Assembly (NCBI GenBank): GCA_947488615.1
Contig: CANKZU010000007.1
Location: forward strand, 62,001-126,000
Source: an uncultured Aurantimonas sp.
GTDB taxonomy: Bacteria; Pseudomonadota; Alphaproteobacteria; Rhizobiales; Rhizobiaceae
Length of the DNA stretch: 64,000 nt
Direction: 5' to 3'
A program made the translations under genes and the position numbers. Shown here piece by piece: positions 36,591-49,070 of the stretch. Positions within the stretch are counted from its first letter, which is position 1. Each line of letters starts with the position of its first letter. The notes under the pieces are model-generated. The model worked only from the letters and a program-made list of their open reading frames with translations, ran no database searches and was not told where the DNA came from.

Positions 36591-37233
36591 CGGAATCAAG
36601 CGTCTCGGTGACCAGCGGCAGCATCTTTTCGACGATGGCGGCGACGCCCTCCTTGTTCGGGTGCATGGCGTCGTCCTGATTGAGCTCCGGCTGAGCCGCC
36701 ACGCCGTCGAGAAAAAACGGATAGAACGCGACGTCGTATTTTTCGGCGAGGCCGGAATAGATCGGATTGAAAGCCGCCGAGTAGTCGGGTCCCATGTTAG
36801 GCGGGGCGATCATGCCGGCGAGGATGACGGCCTGGCGGCGTTCGGTCAGCGTTTGCAGGATCTGGTCGAGGTTCTTCTCGGTGATCTCGGGAGAAACGCC
36901 GCGCAGCGCGTCGTTGGCACCCAATTCGACGATGACGAGGTCGGTGCTTTCGGGGACCGACCAGTCGAGACGGGCCAGCCCGCCAGTCGTGGTGTCGCCG
37001 GATACGCCGGCGTTGGTCACTTCGACGCCGTAGCCCCGCTCCCGCAAGGCGACCTGCAACTGCTCGGGAAATGCTTCGCCGGGTCCGACACCATAGCCGG
37101 CAACGAGGCTGTCGCCGAATGCGACGACGTGAAGCGGCTCGCTACCGGCAGCCCCCTGCGCGCTCGAAGCCGACGGCACGATCAGCCATGACCAAAGCAT
37201 CAGCGCCACGAGGATCTGTTGGAAGCATCGCAT
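36532..37233 (-). CDS. tesA: SGNH/GDSL arylesterase (TesA-like)
   Basis: The 233-residue protein has an N-terminal signal peptide (to about SASSAQG), then the GDSL block VAFGDSLVAGYG with Ser42. Block III ELGANDALRG and the C-terminal DDAMHPN with the catalytic Asp/His follow. TesA is a periplasmic thioesterase/lysophospholipase/arylesterase. It is divergent from ybbA-ybbP-like genes, the same neighbourhood as in E. coli. Confidence 0.9.
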   Translation of the reverse strand: MRCFQQILVALMLWSWLIVPSASSAQGAAGSEPLHVVAFGDSLVAGYGVGPGEAFPEQLQVALRERGYGVEVTNAGVSGDTTTGGLARLDWSVPESTDLVIVELGANDALRGVSPEITEKNLDQILQTLTERRQAVILAGMIAPPNMGPDYSAAFNPIYSGLAEKYDVAFYPFFLDGVAAQPELNQDDAMHPNKEGVAAIVEKMLPLVTETLDSVNAGRGAGRNSPPDAAAAR

Positions 37234-37297
37234 CGTACACCCATATAGCGCAGGCCCCATGCGGGGCGTTCGATGTCACATATAGGAGCCGGCGACC

Positions 37298-38035
37298 TTG
37301 GCGGAACCAGCGATCCGGTTACGAAACGTTCATCTCACGCTGGGGAGTGGCCGCAGCGCTGTCCATGTTTTGAAGGATGTCGGCCTTGCCGTCGACCGAG
37401 GCGAATCGGTAGGCATCGTCGGTCCGTCCGGCTCCGGCAAGTCGACGTTGTTGATGGTGGTTGCCGGGCTGGAGCGGGCCGACGAGGGCATCGTCGAAAT
37501 CGCCGGCCAGTCGCTTGCCGGCCTCAGCGAGGACGAACTCGCGGCGTTCCGTGGCCGCAATATCGGCATCGTGTTCCAGTCGTTTCATCTGATTCCGAAC
37601 ATGACGGCGCTTGAAAACGTCGCGGTGCCGCTGGAACTCGCGGGCCATGACGACGCTTTCGAACGCGCCGAGCGGGAGCTGTCGAATGTGGGCCTTGCCG
37701 ACCGGGTCACCCATTATCCCGGCGAATTGTCGGGCGGCGAACAGCAGCGCGTCGCGCTGGCACGGGCTCTGGCTCCGCAACCGGCGATTTTGATTGCCGA
37801 CGAGCCGACCGGCAATCTCGACCAGGAAACCGGCCGGCAGGTCGCCGATCTCTTGTTCGCCGAATGCGAGCGGCGGGCCATGACGCTGGTGCTGGTCACC
37901 CATGATCCGGCGCTGGCGCATCGCTGCGGCCGCGAGGTCGCCGTCCGCTCGGGCGTCATCCATGACGACCGCATGGCAGTGGTCGGGGCCGCCGGCGTGA
38001 ACTGCGATTCCGCGCTCGCCGGCGCCGCCGGATGA
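37298..38035 (+). CDS. ybbA: ABC transporter ATPase, YbbA/LolD type
   Basis: The 245-residue ATPase starts at TTG 37298, with TAGGAG about 10 bp before. Walker A GPSGSGKST (42-50), signature LSGGEQQ (144-150) and Walker B ILIADE (164-169) are intact. It overlaps the following permease by 4 bp. Together they resemble YbbA-YbbP, a MacB/LolCDE-like export system whose substrate is unknown. Confidence 0.93.
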   Translation: MAEPAIRLRNVHLTLGSGRSAVHVLKDVGLAVDRGESVGIVGPSGSGKSTLLMVVAGLERADEGIVEIAGQSLAGLSEDELAAFRGRNIGIVFQSFHLIPNMTALENVAVPLELAGHDDAFERAERELSNVGLADRVTHYPGELSGGEQQRVALARALAPQPAILIADEPTGNLDQETGRQVADLLFAECERRAMTLVLVTHDPALAHRCGREVAVRSGVIHDDRMAVVGAAGVNCDSALAGAAG

Positions 38036-40626
38036 GCGCGCTCGATACTACGGCCGGAGTTGCCGCCACTGCCCGGCCGAAGCCGACGAACGGGCGCGGA
38101 AATTTTAAGCTCGCCCTTCGCTTCGCGCTGCGCGAGATGCGCGGGGGTCTGTCCGGATTCTACATCTTCCTCGCCTGCATCACCCTCGGTGTGGCGGCGA
38201 TCGCGGCGGTGAATTCCGTCGCGACGATGATGACCACCGGCATCGCCGAACAGGGGCGCTCGATCCTCGGCGGCGATCTGCGCTTTGCCCTTGTCCAGCG
38301 CCAGGCGTCGGCGGAGGAGGCCGCGTATCTGTCGGGTCTCGGGACGGTCGCCGAAGCGGCGTCCCTGCGCTCCATGGTCCGGCTTCTGGATGGCGGCGAC
38401 CAGTCGCTGGCCGAGGTGAAGGCTGTGGACGGCGCCTATCCGCTTTACGGGGCTGTCGAAACCAGGCCCGACCTGCCCCTGAGCGATCTTCTGGGCGAAC
38501 GAGACGGTCGGTTCGGCGCGGTCGCCGCGTCGGAATTGTACGATCGATTGGGCATCGAGCCCGGCGAGACCATCAAGCTAGGTGACGCGGAGATCGAACT
38601 GCGCGGCGTGCTCGAGCGCGAGCCGGATGTCTTGTCCGGCCGCTTCAACTTCGCGCCGCGGCTGATGCTGTCGCTGGACGGGCTGGCGGCGAGCGGGCTG
38701 ATCCAGCCGGGAAGCCTCGTCGAATACGACTATAAGATCCGTTTGCCGAATGGCGGGGATGCCGCCGCGATCGCGGCGCGGGCGAAAAAGCGCTTCCCCG
38801 AATCCGGCTTCAACATTCGCACCTCGGCGGATGCCGCCCCCTCGCTCCAGCGCAATATCGAGCGTTTCTCGCAATTTTTGACGCTGGTCGGGCTCACCGC
38901 CCTCATCGTCGGCGGGGTCGGCGTCGCCAATGCCGTCAACGCCTATCTGGATTCCAAGCGAGGGGTGATCGCGACGTTCAAGAGCCTCGGTGCGGGCGGC
39001 GGCTTCGTCGTCACCGTCTATCTGATCCAGATCATGCTTCTGGCCGGTGTCGGCATTGTCCTTGGCCTCGTCCTTGGAGCGATCGCGCCCTTCGCGACCG
39101 CCCGCTTCCTGGAAAGCGTCGTCCCGATCGCGGCCGAGGCGTCGGTCTATCCGGGCGCGCTCGTGATCGCCGCCGTCTTCGGTGTCCTCACGGCGCTGGC
39201 TTTTGCGCTGCTGCCGCTCGGCCGCACTCGCGATATCGCCGCGACGGCCCTGTTCCGGGAAGCCGGAGCGACGGGCGGCTACCGGATGCGCTGGGCCTAT
39301 CTCGGCACCGCGCTCGGCCTTGCCCTCGTCATTTCCGCGCTGGCGCTGGTCATGGCCAGCGACCGCCGGGTGGCGCTGATCTTCCTCGTAGGCACCGCGG
39401 CGGCCTTCGTGATCCTGCGCGGCGTCGCGATCGCGGTCCAGTGGCTCGCCGCGCGGGCGCCGCGGGTCCGCTCGACGCCGCTGCGACTGGCGATCGGCAA
39501 CATTCACCGGCCGGGCGCGCTGACATCCTCGGTCGTGCTGTCGCTCGGCCTCGGCCTGACGCTGCTGGTGACGCTGGCGACCATCGACTACGATTTGCGC
39601 CGGGAGATCGGCACCGGAATGGCCTCGCGGGCGCCGGACTTCTTTTTCGTCGACATCCAGAATGACCAGATCGACGGTTTTCACCAGACTATCGATTCCT
39701 TGGCGCCGGGCTCGTCGCTCAATGCCGCGCCGATGCTGCGGGGGCGGATCACCGTGCTGAACGGCCAGGATGTCGCAACGATGGAGATTCCCGCCGAGGG
39801 AGGCTGGGTCCTGCGGGGCGATCGGGGTTTGACCTATTCGCCGTCACTCCCGGAGAACTCCAGCCTGACCGAGGGCGAGTGGTGGCCGGAGGACTATTCC
39901 GGCGAGCCGCTGGTCTCGTTCTCGGCGGAGGAGGCCGGCGAACTCGGTCTTCAGGTCGGCGACACGCTGACCGTCAACGTTCTCGGGCGCAACATCACGG
40001 CCCGGATCGCGAATTTCCGCGCTGTGGAATGGGAATCCCTGTCGATCAATTTCGTCATGGTGTTCTCGCCCAACGCCTTCGCCGGCGCACCGCATTCCTG
40101 GCTGGCGACGCTGTCGATGCCACAGGACGGTGAGGCTGCGGAGAAGGCGCTGATCAACGGCGTCACCAACGCCTATCCTGCAGTGACGACGGTGCGGGTG
40201 AAGGAAGCGCTCGACGCGGTGAACGGGCTGATCGCGCAACTCGCGCTGGCGATCCGGGTCGCGGCGGCGGTGGCGCTGATCGCCTCGGTCCTCGTCCTGT
40301 CCGGGGCGCTGGCCGCCGGCAACCGGAGCCGCATCCACGACGCCGTCGTCCTGAAGACGCTTGGCGCGACGCGGCTGACTCTGATTCGCGCCTTCACGAC
40401 CGAATATCTGTTGCTGGGCCTTGCAACGGGTGTCTTCGCGGTCGGGGCGGGGGCTCTCGCCGCCTGGTTCGTGGTCGTGCAGGTCATGCAGCTGCCCTAC
40501 GTCTTCGACTGGACTGTGGCATTGACGACGCTGGTCGTCTCGCTGGTGCTGACCGTCGGCATCGGCCTTGCGGGAACCTGGCGCGTCCTGGGACAGAAAG
40601 CCGCGCCGGTGCTGCGCAACCTGTGA
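38032..40626 (+). CDS. ybbP: FtsX-family ABC permease, YbbP type
   Basis: The 864-residue protein has ten hydrophobic segments in the YbbP arrangement. There is a helix at ~40-60, a large periplasmic domain, three helices around 280-400 ending the first FtsX domain, a central pair at ~430-470, and a second FtsX domain near the C-terminus (~735-850). It has two FtsX repeats in one chain, unlike LolC. With YbbA it forms a mechanotransmission-type transporter, possibly for lipids or esterified substrates given tesA next door. Confidence 0.92.
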   Translation: MSALDTTAGVAATARPKPTNGRGNFKLALRFALREMRGGLSGFYIFLACITLGVAAIAAVNSVATMMTTGIAEQGRSILGGDLRFALVQRQASAEEAAYLSGLGTVAEAASLRSMVRLLDGGDQSLAEVKAVDGAYPLYGAVETRPDLPLSDLLGERDGRFGAVAASELYDRLGIEPGETIKLGDAEIELRGVLEREPDVLSGRFNFAPRLMLSLDGLAASGLIQPGSLVEYDYKIRLPNGGDAAAIAARAKKRFPESGFNIRTSADAAPSLQRNIERFSQFLTLVGLTALIVGGVGVANAVNAYLDSKRGVIATFKSLGAGGGFVVTVYLIQIMLLAGVGIVLGLVLGAIAPFATARFLESVVPIAAEASVYPGALVIAAVFGVLTALAFALLPLGRTRDIAATALFREAGATGGYRMRWAYLGTALGLALVISALALVMASDRRVALIFLVGTAAAFVILRGVAIAVQWLAARAPRVRSTPLRLAIGNIHRPGALTSSVVLSLGLGLTLLVTLATIDYDLRREIGTGMASRAPDFFFVDIQNDQIDGFHQTIDSLAPGSSLNAAPMLRGRITVLNGQDVATMEIPAEGGWVLRGDRGLTYSPSLPENSSLTEGEWWPEDYSGEPLVSFSAEEAGELGLQVGDTLTVNVLGRNITARIANFRAVEWESLSINFVMVFSPNAFAGAPHSWLATLSMPQDGEAAEKALINGVTNAYPAVTTVRVKEALDAVNGLIAQLALAIRVAAAVALIASVLVLSGALAAGNRSRIHDAVVLKTLGATRLTLIRAFTTEYLLLGLATGVFAVGAGALAAWFVVVQVMQLPYVFDWTVALTTLVVSLVLTVGIGLAGTWRVLGQKAAPVLRNL

Positions 40627-40895
40627 TGGGGCGCTACGCGGGAAAGGCTGCCAGAACAGACGGTTGCGCCTCTCCGGCCGCCTGCCGCCGGATCGATCCG
40701 AACGGAAGCTAAGCGACAATTAACCCTGATGGGGCGGGATTTTATCATTCGGCGCCGCAGAAGACTTGTGCGCGAACGCCGCGATCCGCATATTATACGC
40801 AGGATCGCTGGGCGTCCCGCCAGCGGCGCCTCTTCGTGCCGACTGAAACCGTCGCGCGGGGACACCGGACGGGACACGCAGAAAGGAATTCATCC

Positions 40896-41666
40896 ATGGC
40901 GGACTATCGGAACGCCGGCGCTCGCACTGTGCCAGCAGCCGGTACCAGAGCGGACATCGACCAGGGCCTCCGCTCCTACATGCTGAAGGTCTACAACCTG
41001 ATGGCGGGCGGTCTGGCCCTCACCGGCGTTGCGGCCTACGCGCTCTATTCAATGTCGGTGACCGGCGAGGTGACGGCCTATCAGGTCCGGCCCGACCTTT
41101 ATCTGACCGAACTCGGTTACACGGTTTTCATGTCGCCGCTGAAGTGGGTGCTGATGCTGGCCCCGCTGGCGATGGTCTTTTTCTTGTCCTTCCGGGTGCA
41201 CAAGATGAGCGTCCAGGCCGCACAGGCGACCTTCTGGACCTACGCGACGATGGTCGGCCTGTCGCTGTCGACGATCTTCCTCGTCTACACGCAGGAATCC
41301 ATCACCCAGGTGTTCTTCATCACCGCCGCCTCCTTCGGCGCGCTGTCTCTGTGGGGTTACACCACCAAGCGGGACATTTCGGGCTGGGGCTCGTTCCTGT
41401 TCATGGGCGTGATCGGCATCGTCATCGCGATGGTCGTCAACATCTTCCTCGCCTCGCCGGCGCTGCAGTTCGCCATTTCGGCGATCGGCGTTCTGGTGTT
41501 TGCGGGCCTGACCGCCTACGACACGCAGCAGATCAAGGAAATGTACTATGAGGGCGACGGCTCGGCGGTGATGGGCCGCAAGGCGGTCATGGGCGCATTG
41601 CGCCTCTATCTCGACTTCCTCAACATGTTCCTGTTCCTGCTGCAGCTGTTCGGCAACCGCGAATAG
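40896..41666 (+). CDS. Bax inhibitor-1/YccA-family membrane protein
   Basis: The 256-residue protein starts at ATG 40896 with AAAGGAA upstream; the earlier in-frame start is unlike the family. Seven hydrophobic helices and the BI-1 motif VFAGLTAYDTQQIKEMYYEG near residues 199-218 are clear, and the end LRLYLDFLNMFLFLLQLFG is typical. BI-1 proteins are calcium-permeable or FtsH-interacting inner-membrane proteins. A strong terminator follows. Confidence 0.95.
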   Translation: MADYRNAGARTVPAAGTRADIDQGLRSYMLKVYNLMAGGLALTGVAAYALYSMSVTGEVTAYQVRPDLYLTELGYTVFMSPLKWVLMLAPLAMVFFLSFRVHKMSVQAAQATFWTYATMVGLSLSTIFLVYTQESITQVFFITAASFGALSLWGYTTKRDISGWGSFLFMGVIGIVIAMVVNIFLASPALQFAISAIGVLVFAGLTAYDTQQIKEMYYEGDGSAVMGRKAVMGALRLYLDFLNMFLFLLQLFGNRE

Positions 41667-41693
41667 GCCTCAAAGGCAGGATCGAATGAATGG

Positions 41694-41722
41694 GGGCGGC
41701 TTGCGGGCCGCCCTTTTCTTTT
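41694..41722 (+). terminator. Rho-independent terminator after the Bax-inhibitor-1 gene
   Basis: A 7-bp stem GGGCGGC (41694-41700) with GCCGCCC (41707-41713) is followed by TTTTCTTTT. Confidence 0.92.
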
Positions 41723-41774
41723 GTCACCGCTTTTGCGACATCCAGATTGCAACGAACCCTGGGCTTGCCTGCCA

Positions 41775-42338
41775 ATGAGCGCTCATACGATCCGACCAGC
41801 CGGCATCGAAGACGTCCCCGCGATCCGGTCGATCTACGAGGACGCGGTGCTGCACGGGACGGCGACCTTCGAAATCGTGCCGCCGGACGAAGCGGAAATG
41901 GCGGCGCGCTTCACCGCGATCACCGGTCAAGGCTATCCCTTTATCGTTGCCGAGGACGCCCACGGCGTCGTCCTGGGCTACGCCTATGCCCATGCCTTCC
42001 GTGCCAGACCCGCCTATCGCTGGTCGGTGGAGGATTCGGTCTATGTCGCGCCGAATGCCAAAGGCAGCGGCGTCGGGGGGCATCTCCTGACGCGGTTGCT
42101 GGAGCTGGCGGCCGAGAGCGGCTTCCGGCAGATGGTCGCGGTGATCGGCGGCTCGGACCACGCACCCTCGATCAGGCTGCATGAGCGGGCCGGCTTTCGC
42201 ATGATCGGCGTTTTCGAGCAGTCCGGCTTCAAATTCGGCCGCTGGATCGATACCGTATTGATGCAGATGCCACTTGGCGCGGCCGGCTCGACGCTGCCCG
42301 ACGAGATGCGCTATCCGGGCACGCTGTACAAGCGATAG
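41775..42338 (+). CDS. GNAT acetyltransferase, phosphinothricin-acetyltransferase-like
   Basis: The 187-residue protein starts at ATG 41775 and follows the PAT/YncA pattern: IRPAGIEDVPAIRSIYEDAV, GTATFEIVPPDE, and VYVAPNAKGSGVGGHLLTRL for acetyl-CoA. The ending is SIRLHERAGFRMIGVFEQSG. Members acetylate phosphinothricin, methionine sulfoximine or similar amino-acid analogues. The natural substrate is unproven. Confidence 0.9.
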   Translation: MSAHTIRPAGIEDVPAIRSIYEDAVLHGTATFEIVPPDEAEMAARFTAITGQGYPFIVAEDAHGVVLGYAYAHAFRARPAYRWSVEDSVYVAPNAKGSGVGGHLLTRLLELAAESGFRQMVAVIGGSDHAPSIRLHERAGFRMIGVFEQSGFKFGRWIDTVLMQMPLGAAGSTLPDEMRYPGTLYKR

Positions 42339-42363
42339 TCAGCCGCGTCTTTCAGACTTCCGG

Positions 42364-43509
42364 TCAGGGCCGTCGCTCGGACTGGCGCTTGAGGTAGACG
42401 AGCAAGAGCGCGGCGGGAAGCGCCACGGCGAATGCGCCGACGGACAATTCCTTTCGCCGCCGCCTCCCGGCGGCAGGTTCTGCTCCTTGTGAGGGCGAGG
42501 CGCCCCGCTGATCGGCGACGTTGGCACCAGAGACGCGACCAGCGACCCGGTCTGCCATGACCGCACCGCGCTCGCCGAGTGGTTTCGGCACCCCAGTCGT
42601 CGTGTCGCGCGCCGTCTGGTGCTCCATTTCCGAATTCAGCTCGCCGCCGACGATCAGTATCGTCATGGTCAGCCAGATCCAGGTCATAAAACCGATCAGC
42701 GCGCCGAGCGAGCCATAGGTGGCATCGTAGGAACCGAAATTGGCAGCGTACCAGGAGAACAGCAGCGAAACGATCGTCGTGACCACCAGCGTGAGGATGG
42801 TGCCGGGCGTGATCCACCGCCATTTCGCGTTCGCCCGGTCGGGACCCCAGCGGTATAGCGCGGCGATACCGAATGACAGGGCGGTCATGGCGACGATGAG
42901 GCTGACGCCGGAGATCAGCCACTCCATGCCTTCGCCGAGCCAGAGAAAACCGAGCACGATCGGCAGGACGACGGCGAGGCCGATGAGCATCATCGCCCCG
43001 ACGATGAGGCAGAGCGTGAAGGCGAGGGAGACCAGGTTGAGCTTGACGAAGGAGCGGGTTTCCCGCTCGTCATAGGCGACGTTCATCGCCTCGAACAGCG
43101 ACTTGACCCCGGCATTGGCGCTCCAGAGCGAAATCGCAAGGGAGATCACCAGCGAGAGCCCGAGCGTCGTATCGCCCTTCGACGCCAAACGTTTCAGTTG
43201 CGTCTCGAGCATCTCCATGCCGCCGCCGGGGACGAAGGCGCGCAGCTGCGCGAGATGATCGCTCACCGTCGAAGGATCGGCGAAAAGGCCATAGAGCGAG
43301 ACGAAGGCGGCAAGGCCCGGAACCATGGCCAGCAGCAGATAATAGGTCACACCGGCGGCGACGAGCGTGACGCGATCGTCGCCGATCTCCTCGTAGATGC
43401 GCCACAGGATGCTCTTCCAGCCCGCGACGGGAATCTCAGCGGGTCGGGTGGCGTGCCGTCCATGACCTTTGCTTCGGCGCTCGGCGCTCTCTGTCTGGGT
43501 TTTGGTCAT
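42364..43509 (-). CDS. YihY/BrkB-family membrane protein
   Basis: The 381-residue protein has six hydrophobic helices. YihY features include VAAGVTYYLLLAMVPGLAAF at ~50-69, SANAGVKSLFEAMNVAYDE and GSLGALIGFMTWIWLTM. An ~80-residue disordered tail ends in another short hydrophobic stretch. Often misannotated as ribonuclease BN, the family are inner-membrane proteins of unclear, possibly transport, function. Confidence 0.92.
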   Translation of the reverse strand: MTKTQTESAERRSKGHGRHATRPAEIPVAGWKSILWRIYEEIGDDRVTLVAAGVTYYLLLAMVPGLAAFVSLYGLFADPSTVSDHLAQLRAFVPGGGMEMLETQLKRLASKGDTTLGLSLVISLAISLWSANAGVKSLFEAMNVAYDERETRSFVKLNLVSLAFTLCLIVGAMMLIGLAVVLPIVLGFLWLGEGMEWLISGVSLIVAMTALSFGIAALYRWGPDRANAKWRWITPGTILTLVVTTIVSLLFSWYAANFGSYDATYGSLGALIGFMTWIWLTMTILIVGGELNSEMEHQTARDTTTGVPKPLGERGAVMADRVAGRVSGANVADQRGASPSQGAEPAAGRRRRKELSVGAFAVALPAALLLVYLKRQSERRP

Positions 43510-43643
43510 TCGCCCTCACACGTCCCTGTTCTGCAGCAACGTCAGGGCCGATAGGGCGATCCCTTCCATGAGCGGCGGGCGAAATAAAGTTCCGTGGCCG
43601 GCAATGGATATGGTCGTCCGGGCTTTCACTCCAGCGGATCGTA

Positions 43644-44063
43644 TCAACCGTTCTCCGCCAGCTTCAATCCCTTGTCGAAGACGCGAAGAACGGCGGGCAG
43701 GTCATGGCCGCGCTTCATCACGAGGCCGCCAGCTGCGACGACCTGATAGGCGCCCTGCTTTCTCGCAAGCTTGGGGTTCTTCTCCACCCGATAGAGCGGC
43801 ATTTCGCTCGCCCGGCGGAAGACCGAGAACACCGCCCGGTCCTTCAACGTGTCGATGGCATAGTCCCGCCATTCGCCGGCGGCGACCATGCGTCCGTAGA
43901 TCTTGAGGATTTCGGACAATTCCCGCCGGTCGAACGACACGATGGAAAAATAACTGGAATTGTGTCGGGGAAAGGGGAGGAGATTGGCCGCGACGTCTCC
44001 ATTCGATCCAAAATCCGTCAAGATTGCCCCTCGTTCTATGCGTTGCCGCGGATGAAGCCGCAA
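43644..44063 (-). CDS. DUF2794 protein
   Basis: The 139-residue protein matches the alphaproteobacterial DUF2794 family: SFDRRELSEILKIYGRMVAA, WRDYAIDTLKDRAVFSVFRR and a C-terminal VLRVFDKGLK. It is soluble with no known function and is nearly universal in the order. The true start may be 10-20 residues further in. Confidence 0.88.
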   Translation of the reverse strand: MRLHPRQRIERGAILTDFGSNGDVAANLLPFPRHNSSYFSIVSFDRRELSEILKIYGRMVAAGEWRDYAIDTLKDRAVFSVFRRASEMPLYRVEKNPKLARKQGAYQVVAAGGLVMKRGHDLPAVLRVFDKGLKLAENG

Positions 44064-44137
44064 CTCTTAGGCATGGTTGCATGAAAACCGGCCGCGGGCA
44101 AAACCGTGTCGGATAGCGACAACGTGGAGTGCCCCGT

Positions 44138-44154
44138 CCCGCGGAAAACGCGGG
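44138..44154. repeat. Short perfect inverted repeat
   Basis: CCCGCG and CGCGGG pair around GAAAA in the gap between DUF2794 and DUF1223. No T run follows; it may be a weak terminator hairpin for the DUF1223 gene. Confidence 0.35.
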
Positions 44155-44188
44155 CCGAATGGCTGATTGGCCGTCATCCGGCCGCCGA

Positions 44189-44980
44189 TCATGGATCGGC
44201 GAATTCCATTTGCGCCGCAGCGAGGATCGGACCCGGTATTCCATCCGCTGTCACGGACTGAAGGATCACCGCGCAGCCACCCCCGCTCGGTTCGCCACGC
44301 TTCAGCAGCGACGCGAAGGGCAGGTCGATGTCCATCGGCTCCCCCGAGGCCATGCCGAGAATGCGCCAGCCGCGGACCGGACGCGTGTTGACGATGGTGC
44401 GGCCTCCATTCTCGCCACGCTCGATCGTCGTGGTCGCTTCGGCACCGAAGGTGACCAGCATGAGCACCGGCGCCGGACTGTTCGGCGCCAAATCGCCTGC
44501 GTCGGCGGTGATGTGCAGCCGGTCGCCTTCGACGCTCACCGCCACCTTGGGGATGCTTCCCCCTCGCGGAAGGGCGGTCGCCCGCATCAGCTTGCGGATT
44601 TTGGTCTCGTGCGAACCCACGACACCCTCACGGCCATTCACGATCATCTGCGGCGTGTAGATCGTGGTGGTGGCGAAGGCCTGGGCGTAAGCGCGCTGCC
44701 GCTCGGTGTTTTCGGGCGAACCGAAGATGTCGCGCCAACCGATGTAATCCCAATAGTCGACGTGATAGGCGAGCGCGAGAACCCCCGGTTCCTTGGCCAG
44801 CTTGGTCAGGAGACGATCCGCCGGTGGGCATGACGAGCAGCCCTGACTGGTGAACAATTCCAGGACCTGGGTGACCGGCTCGGCGCGTGCGTCGCCGGCC
44901 TTGGCTCCGCTGACTGTCAGGGAGGACACCAGTACGGCGATGATCGCGAAAAACCGCCCGAAGGGGCGAGGGACGGTCAT
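44189..44980 (-). CDS. DUF1223 exported thioredoxin-like protein
   Basis: The 263-residue protein has a signal peptide (ending near SGAKAGDARA). It then has a thioredoxin-like start VLELFTSQGCSSCPPADRLL with a CxxC pair, and YTPQMIVNG near 110. DUF1223 proteins are periplasmic redox-like proteins found next to aconitase in this order, as here. The function is unproven. Confidence 0.9.
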   Translation of the reverse strand: MTVPRPFGRFFAIIAVLVSSLTVSGAKAGDARAEPVTQVLELFTSQGCSSCPPADRLLTKLAKEPGVLALAYHVDYWDYIGWRDIFGSPENTERQRAYAQAFATTTIYTPQMIVNGREGVVGSHETKIRKLMRATALPRGGSIPKVAVSVEGDRLHITADAGDLAPNSPAPVLMLVTFGAEATTTIERGENGGRTIVNTRPVRGWRILGMASGEPMDIDLPFASLLKRGEPSGGGCAVILQSVTADGIPGPILAAAQMEFADP

Positions 44981-45066
44981 GAGACCGCCCTGGACAAACC
45001 TGCCGGCTCGTCCGCAGGCCGGGGATCGTCAGCGTTCTGGAGCGCTTTTGCTTGGGGTTTCGTCAT
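44977..45066 (-). CDS. Possible 29-residue ORF coupled to the DUF1223 gene
   Basis: A short frame from ATG 45066 (MTKPQAKALQNADDPRPADE) ends in an ATGA overlap with the DUF1223 start, the usual sign of translational coupling. No good ribosome site is visible. It may be a leader peptide or chance. Confidence 0.25.
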   Translation of the reverse strand: MTKPQAKALQNADDPRPADEPAGLSRAVS

Positions 45067-45145
45067 CGATCGTACCGTAGCGATCGAAGAATGCGTCTGC
45101 CAGTCAATTGCGGATGACAAGTCATTGATCGGCCGGCCAAACGAG

Positions 45146-45177
45146 CGACGCCGCCGGCACGAAGCGCGGCGGCGTCG
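45146..45177 (-). terminator. Hairpin after acnA, possible terminator
   Basis: Ten-base arms CGACGCCGCC (45146-45155) and GGCGGCGTCG (45168-45177) pair around a 12-base loop 39 bp beyond the acnA stop. No T run follows on the minus strand, so termination is only likely. Confidence 0.45.
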
Positions 45178-45215
45178 ATGTGCGTCATCTGCCGTGTGCA
45201 AAACGGCGCCTTTGA

Positions 45216-47990
<2,775 letters not shown>

Positions 47991-48332
47991 ATGGCTTCGT
48001 TCCTTCTCGAACCAGGATGGAAGTCCGAAGGGCGAACGGCCTTGAGCGCCGCGGAAAAGCGCTCGAAGATGCGGGTACGACCATTTCCGCTTGTCCGCCC
48101 CGGCGCCCGCCGGTGCCGGGCGGGGCCATGAGATCGGCGCTGAAAAATTCCACGCCGGTCGCTGGTGTGGTTGCCGACCTCATAGCGAAGTTTGTAACGC
48201 CTATAAAGGGCATCTAAGTCCGAAGGCCGAATTTCCCACGCGGCGAGAAAAGGCGATCATGGTGGCGATGGGCAGACAGGGCGACGTGGCGGGCGGCAAC
48301 CCGCCGGCGGTTCGCGAAACGCCATCAGGCTT
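47991..48332. other. Divergent intergenic region acnA/ccmA, 342 bp
   Basis: This gap must carry the promoters of acnA (left) and the ccm operon (right). I find no RNA gene or clear repeat. A minor AT-richer patch lies near 48185-48215. Confidence 0.4.
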
Positions 48333-49070
48333 TTGCGCGCGTCGTGTGACGGCGAAACGCGCCGCATCGCCGTGCTGACGATCAGTGCCGCCGGTCTGGC
48401 GGTCGGGCGCGGGGCAGAGACAATTGCCGGGCCGATGGATTTCGTCGTTCGAGCGGGCGAGGCGCTGGTCGTGACGGGCCCGAATGGGGCGGGTAAATCG
48501 ACGCTCTTGCGCACGCTCGCGGGGTTGCTGCGGCCACTGTCGGGGCGCATCATCGTCGCGGGCGCGACGGCCGCCGATGGCGAACCGGCCCTAACCGTCG
48601 CCGAGATCGCCCATTATGTCGGCCACCGCAACGCCATGAAGCCGGGCGTCAGTGTTGGCGACAATCTCAGCTTCTGGCGGGATTATCTCGGCGGCGGCGG
48701 CGGCGGGCGTTCGATCGATGCGGCGCTCGATGCGGTCGGCCTTCCCGATCTGGCGCATCTGCCGTTTTCCTACCTGTCGGCCGGCCAGCAACGGCGCACA
48801 AGTCTCGCCCGGCTTCTCGTGGTCGAGCGGCCGGTGTGGATTCTCGATGAGCCGACATCGGCGCTCGACGCCGCCTCGCAGGAGCGATTCGGAGCGCTGA
48901 TGGATGCGCATCTGGCCGGTGGCGGCATCGTGCTCGCCGCCACGCACCAGCCGCTGGGGATGGCGACAGCCCGCGAATTGCGGCTGGAGTCGCGCCGCCT
49001 GCCAGCCGCTGACCAGCGATCCGGCGGCTTCGACGAGGCGGCGGTCGCAGCCGCCGAGGGCTGGATATGA
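48333..49070 (+). CDS. ccmA: Heme exporter ATPase CcmA
   Basis: The 245-residue ATPase has Walker A GPNGAGKST, signature YLSAGQQRR and Walker B WILDEP, all short forms typical of CcmA. The start is uncertain: TTG 48333 or GTG 48372 (MLTISAAGLAVG). With CcmB, CcmC and CcmD it releases holo-CcmE heme chaperone for cytochrome c assembly. It overlaps ccmB by 4 bp. Confidence 0.93.
   Translation: MRASCDGETRRIAVLTISAAGLAVGRGAETIAGPMDFVVRAGEALVVTGPNGAGKSTLLRTLAGLLRPLSGRIIVAGATAADGEPALTVAEIAHYVGHRNAMKPGVSVGDNLSFWRDYLGGGGGGRSIDAALDAVGLPDLAHLPFSYLSAGQQRRTSLARLLVVERPVWILDEPTSALDAASQERFGALMDAHLAGGGIVLAATHQPLGMATARELRLESRRLPAADQRSGGFDEAAVAAAEGWI

Noticed and set aside
40766..40796. TTGTGC with TATTAT as a promoter for the Bax-inhibitor-1 gene
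   Set aside because: The spacing of 19 bp and weak -35 make it too uncertain to list.
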